This document shows positions 63,968 through 64,000 of a DNA stretch of 64,000 nt, in pieces. The notes under the pieces were generated by a model, which saw only the letters and a program-made list of their open reading frames with translations, was not told the DNA's origin and did not search any database. A program made the position numbers and the translations under genes. The stretch comes from Hyalangium ruber (lineage in GTDB: Bacteria; Myxococcota; Myxococcia; Myxococcales; Myxococcaceae). The stretch lies in contig NZ_JAXIVS010000014.1 of NCBI RefSeq assembly GCF_034259325.1, positions 186,001 to 250,000 on the forward strand, written 5' to 3'. Numbering within the stretch: position 1 is the stretch's first letter; every line of letters starts with the position of its first letter.

Positions 63968-64000
63968 ATGCACGCGCAACTCGAGACGATACGGCCGGTG
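63968..64000 (+). CDS. Start of a gene running off the right edge
   Basis: Only 11 codons are visible (MHAQLETIRPV), too few to assign a product. The ATG at 63968 is placed about 60 bases after the predicted transcription start of the sigma54-like promoter at 63883, and the frame stays open to the window end. No strong Shine-Dalgarno is seen (AAAGAG about 12 bases before). Considered a probable gene because of the promoter. Confidence 0.45.
   Translation, partial: MHAQLETIRPV

Overview
The window is 64 kb of GC-rich DNA, close to 70 % by eye, with long antisense open frames caused by strong third-position G/C bias. Gene content points to a myxobacterium, probably of the Cystobacterineae (Archangium / Cystobacter / Stigmatella / Hyalangium type). 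The signs are many hybrid histidine kinases with stacked PAS/GAF/receiver domains, a MYXO-CTERM-like tail, a PilY1-type protein, a PilZ-sigma54 activator, GG-N10-GC promoters and many lipoproteins. The genus is an inference. I see no rRNA, tRNA, CRISPR array, transposase or integrase.

Layout. 1-9.7 kb: a trypsin-like lipoprotein cut by the left edge, a large hybrid kinase, a small sorted Ig-like protein, two tandem modular peptidoglycan hydrolases that share about 97 % identical middle parts but carry different catalytic C-termini, a membrane protein and a SnoaL-like protein. 9.7-18.6 kb: an intergenic stretch with a dispersed repeat, a three-gene membrane-protein operon, thiD, a small protein, a CBS-domain protein, two coupled ArsA/Get3-like ATPases and a conserved unknown protein. 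18.8-25.8 kb: a conflict-type island. A TIR-STAND ATPase gene overlaps a STAND-WD40 gene on the minus strand. They face a plus-strand gene that fuses an LSDAT/SLOG ligand-sensing domain to two SLATT-type membrane modules and has a sigma54-like promoter match in front of it. 25.8-34.8 kb: Cys-rich surface proteins, a VWA lipoprotein, PilY1, a TPR lipoprotein and a small acidic protein. 34.9-46.7 kb: a phosphorelay block with four kinases or receivers in one operon that ends in a diguanylate cyclase, flanked by a CHASE3-like kinase and by an HPt/receiver protein with a dead GGDEF domain. 47-51.2 kb: a HEAT-repeat/serpin fusion followed by an AAA_21-type ATPase. 51.2-54 kb: rpiB and transketolase (non-oxidative pentose phosphate branch) separated by a second, inverted copy of the dispersed repeat. 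54-64 kb: two paralogous micro-membrane proteins, a zinc-knuckle protein, a REC-PAS-GAF kinase, a Gly-rich protein with an SSB-like acidic tip, a MASE1 kinase, a three-gene operon with a serine hydrolase, and a PilZ-sigma54 activator facing a sigma54-like promoter and the first codons of the next gene.

How the genes fit together. Three themes stand out: signal transduction through phosphorelay and c-di-GMP (made at 43.5 kb, possibly read by the PilZ protein at 63.7 kb); cell-surface and wall remodelling (hydrolases, PilY1, VWA, lipoproteins); and a probable immunity or conflict module at 18.8-25.8 kb, which I consider the most interesting part. All functions come from reading motifs; no database search was possible.
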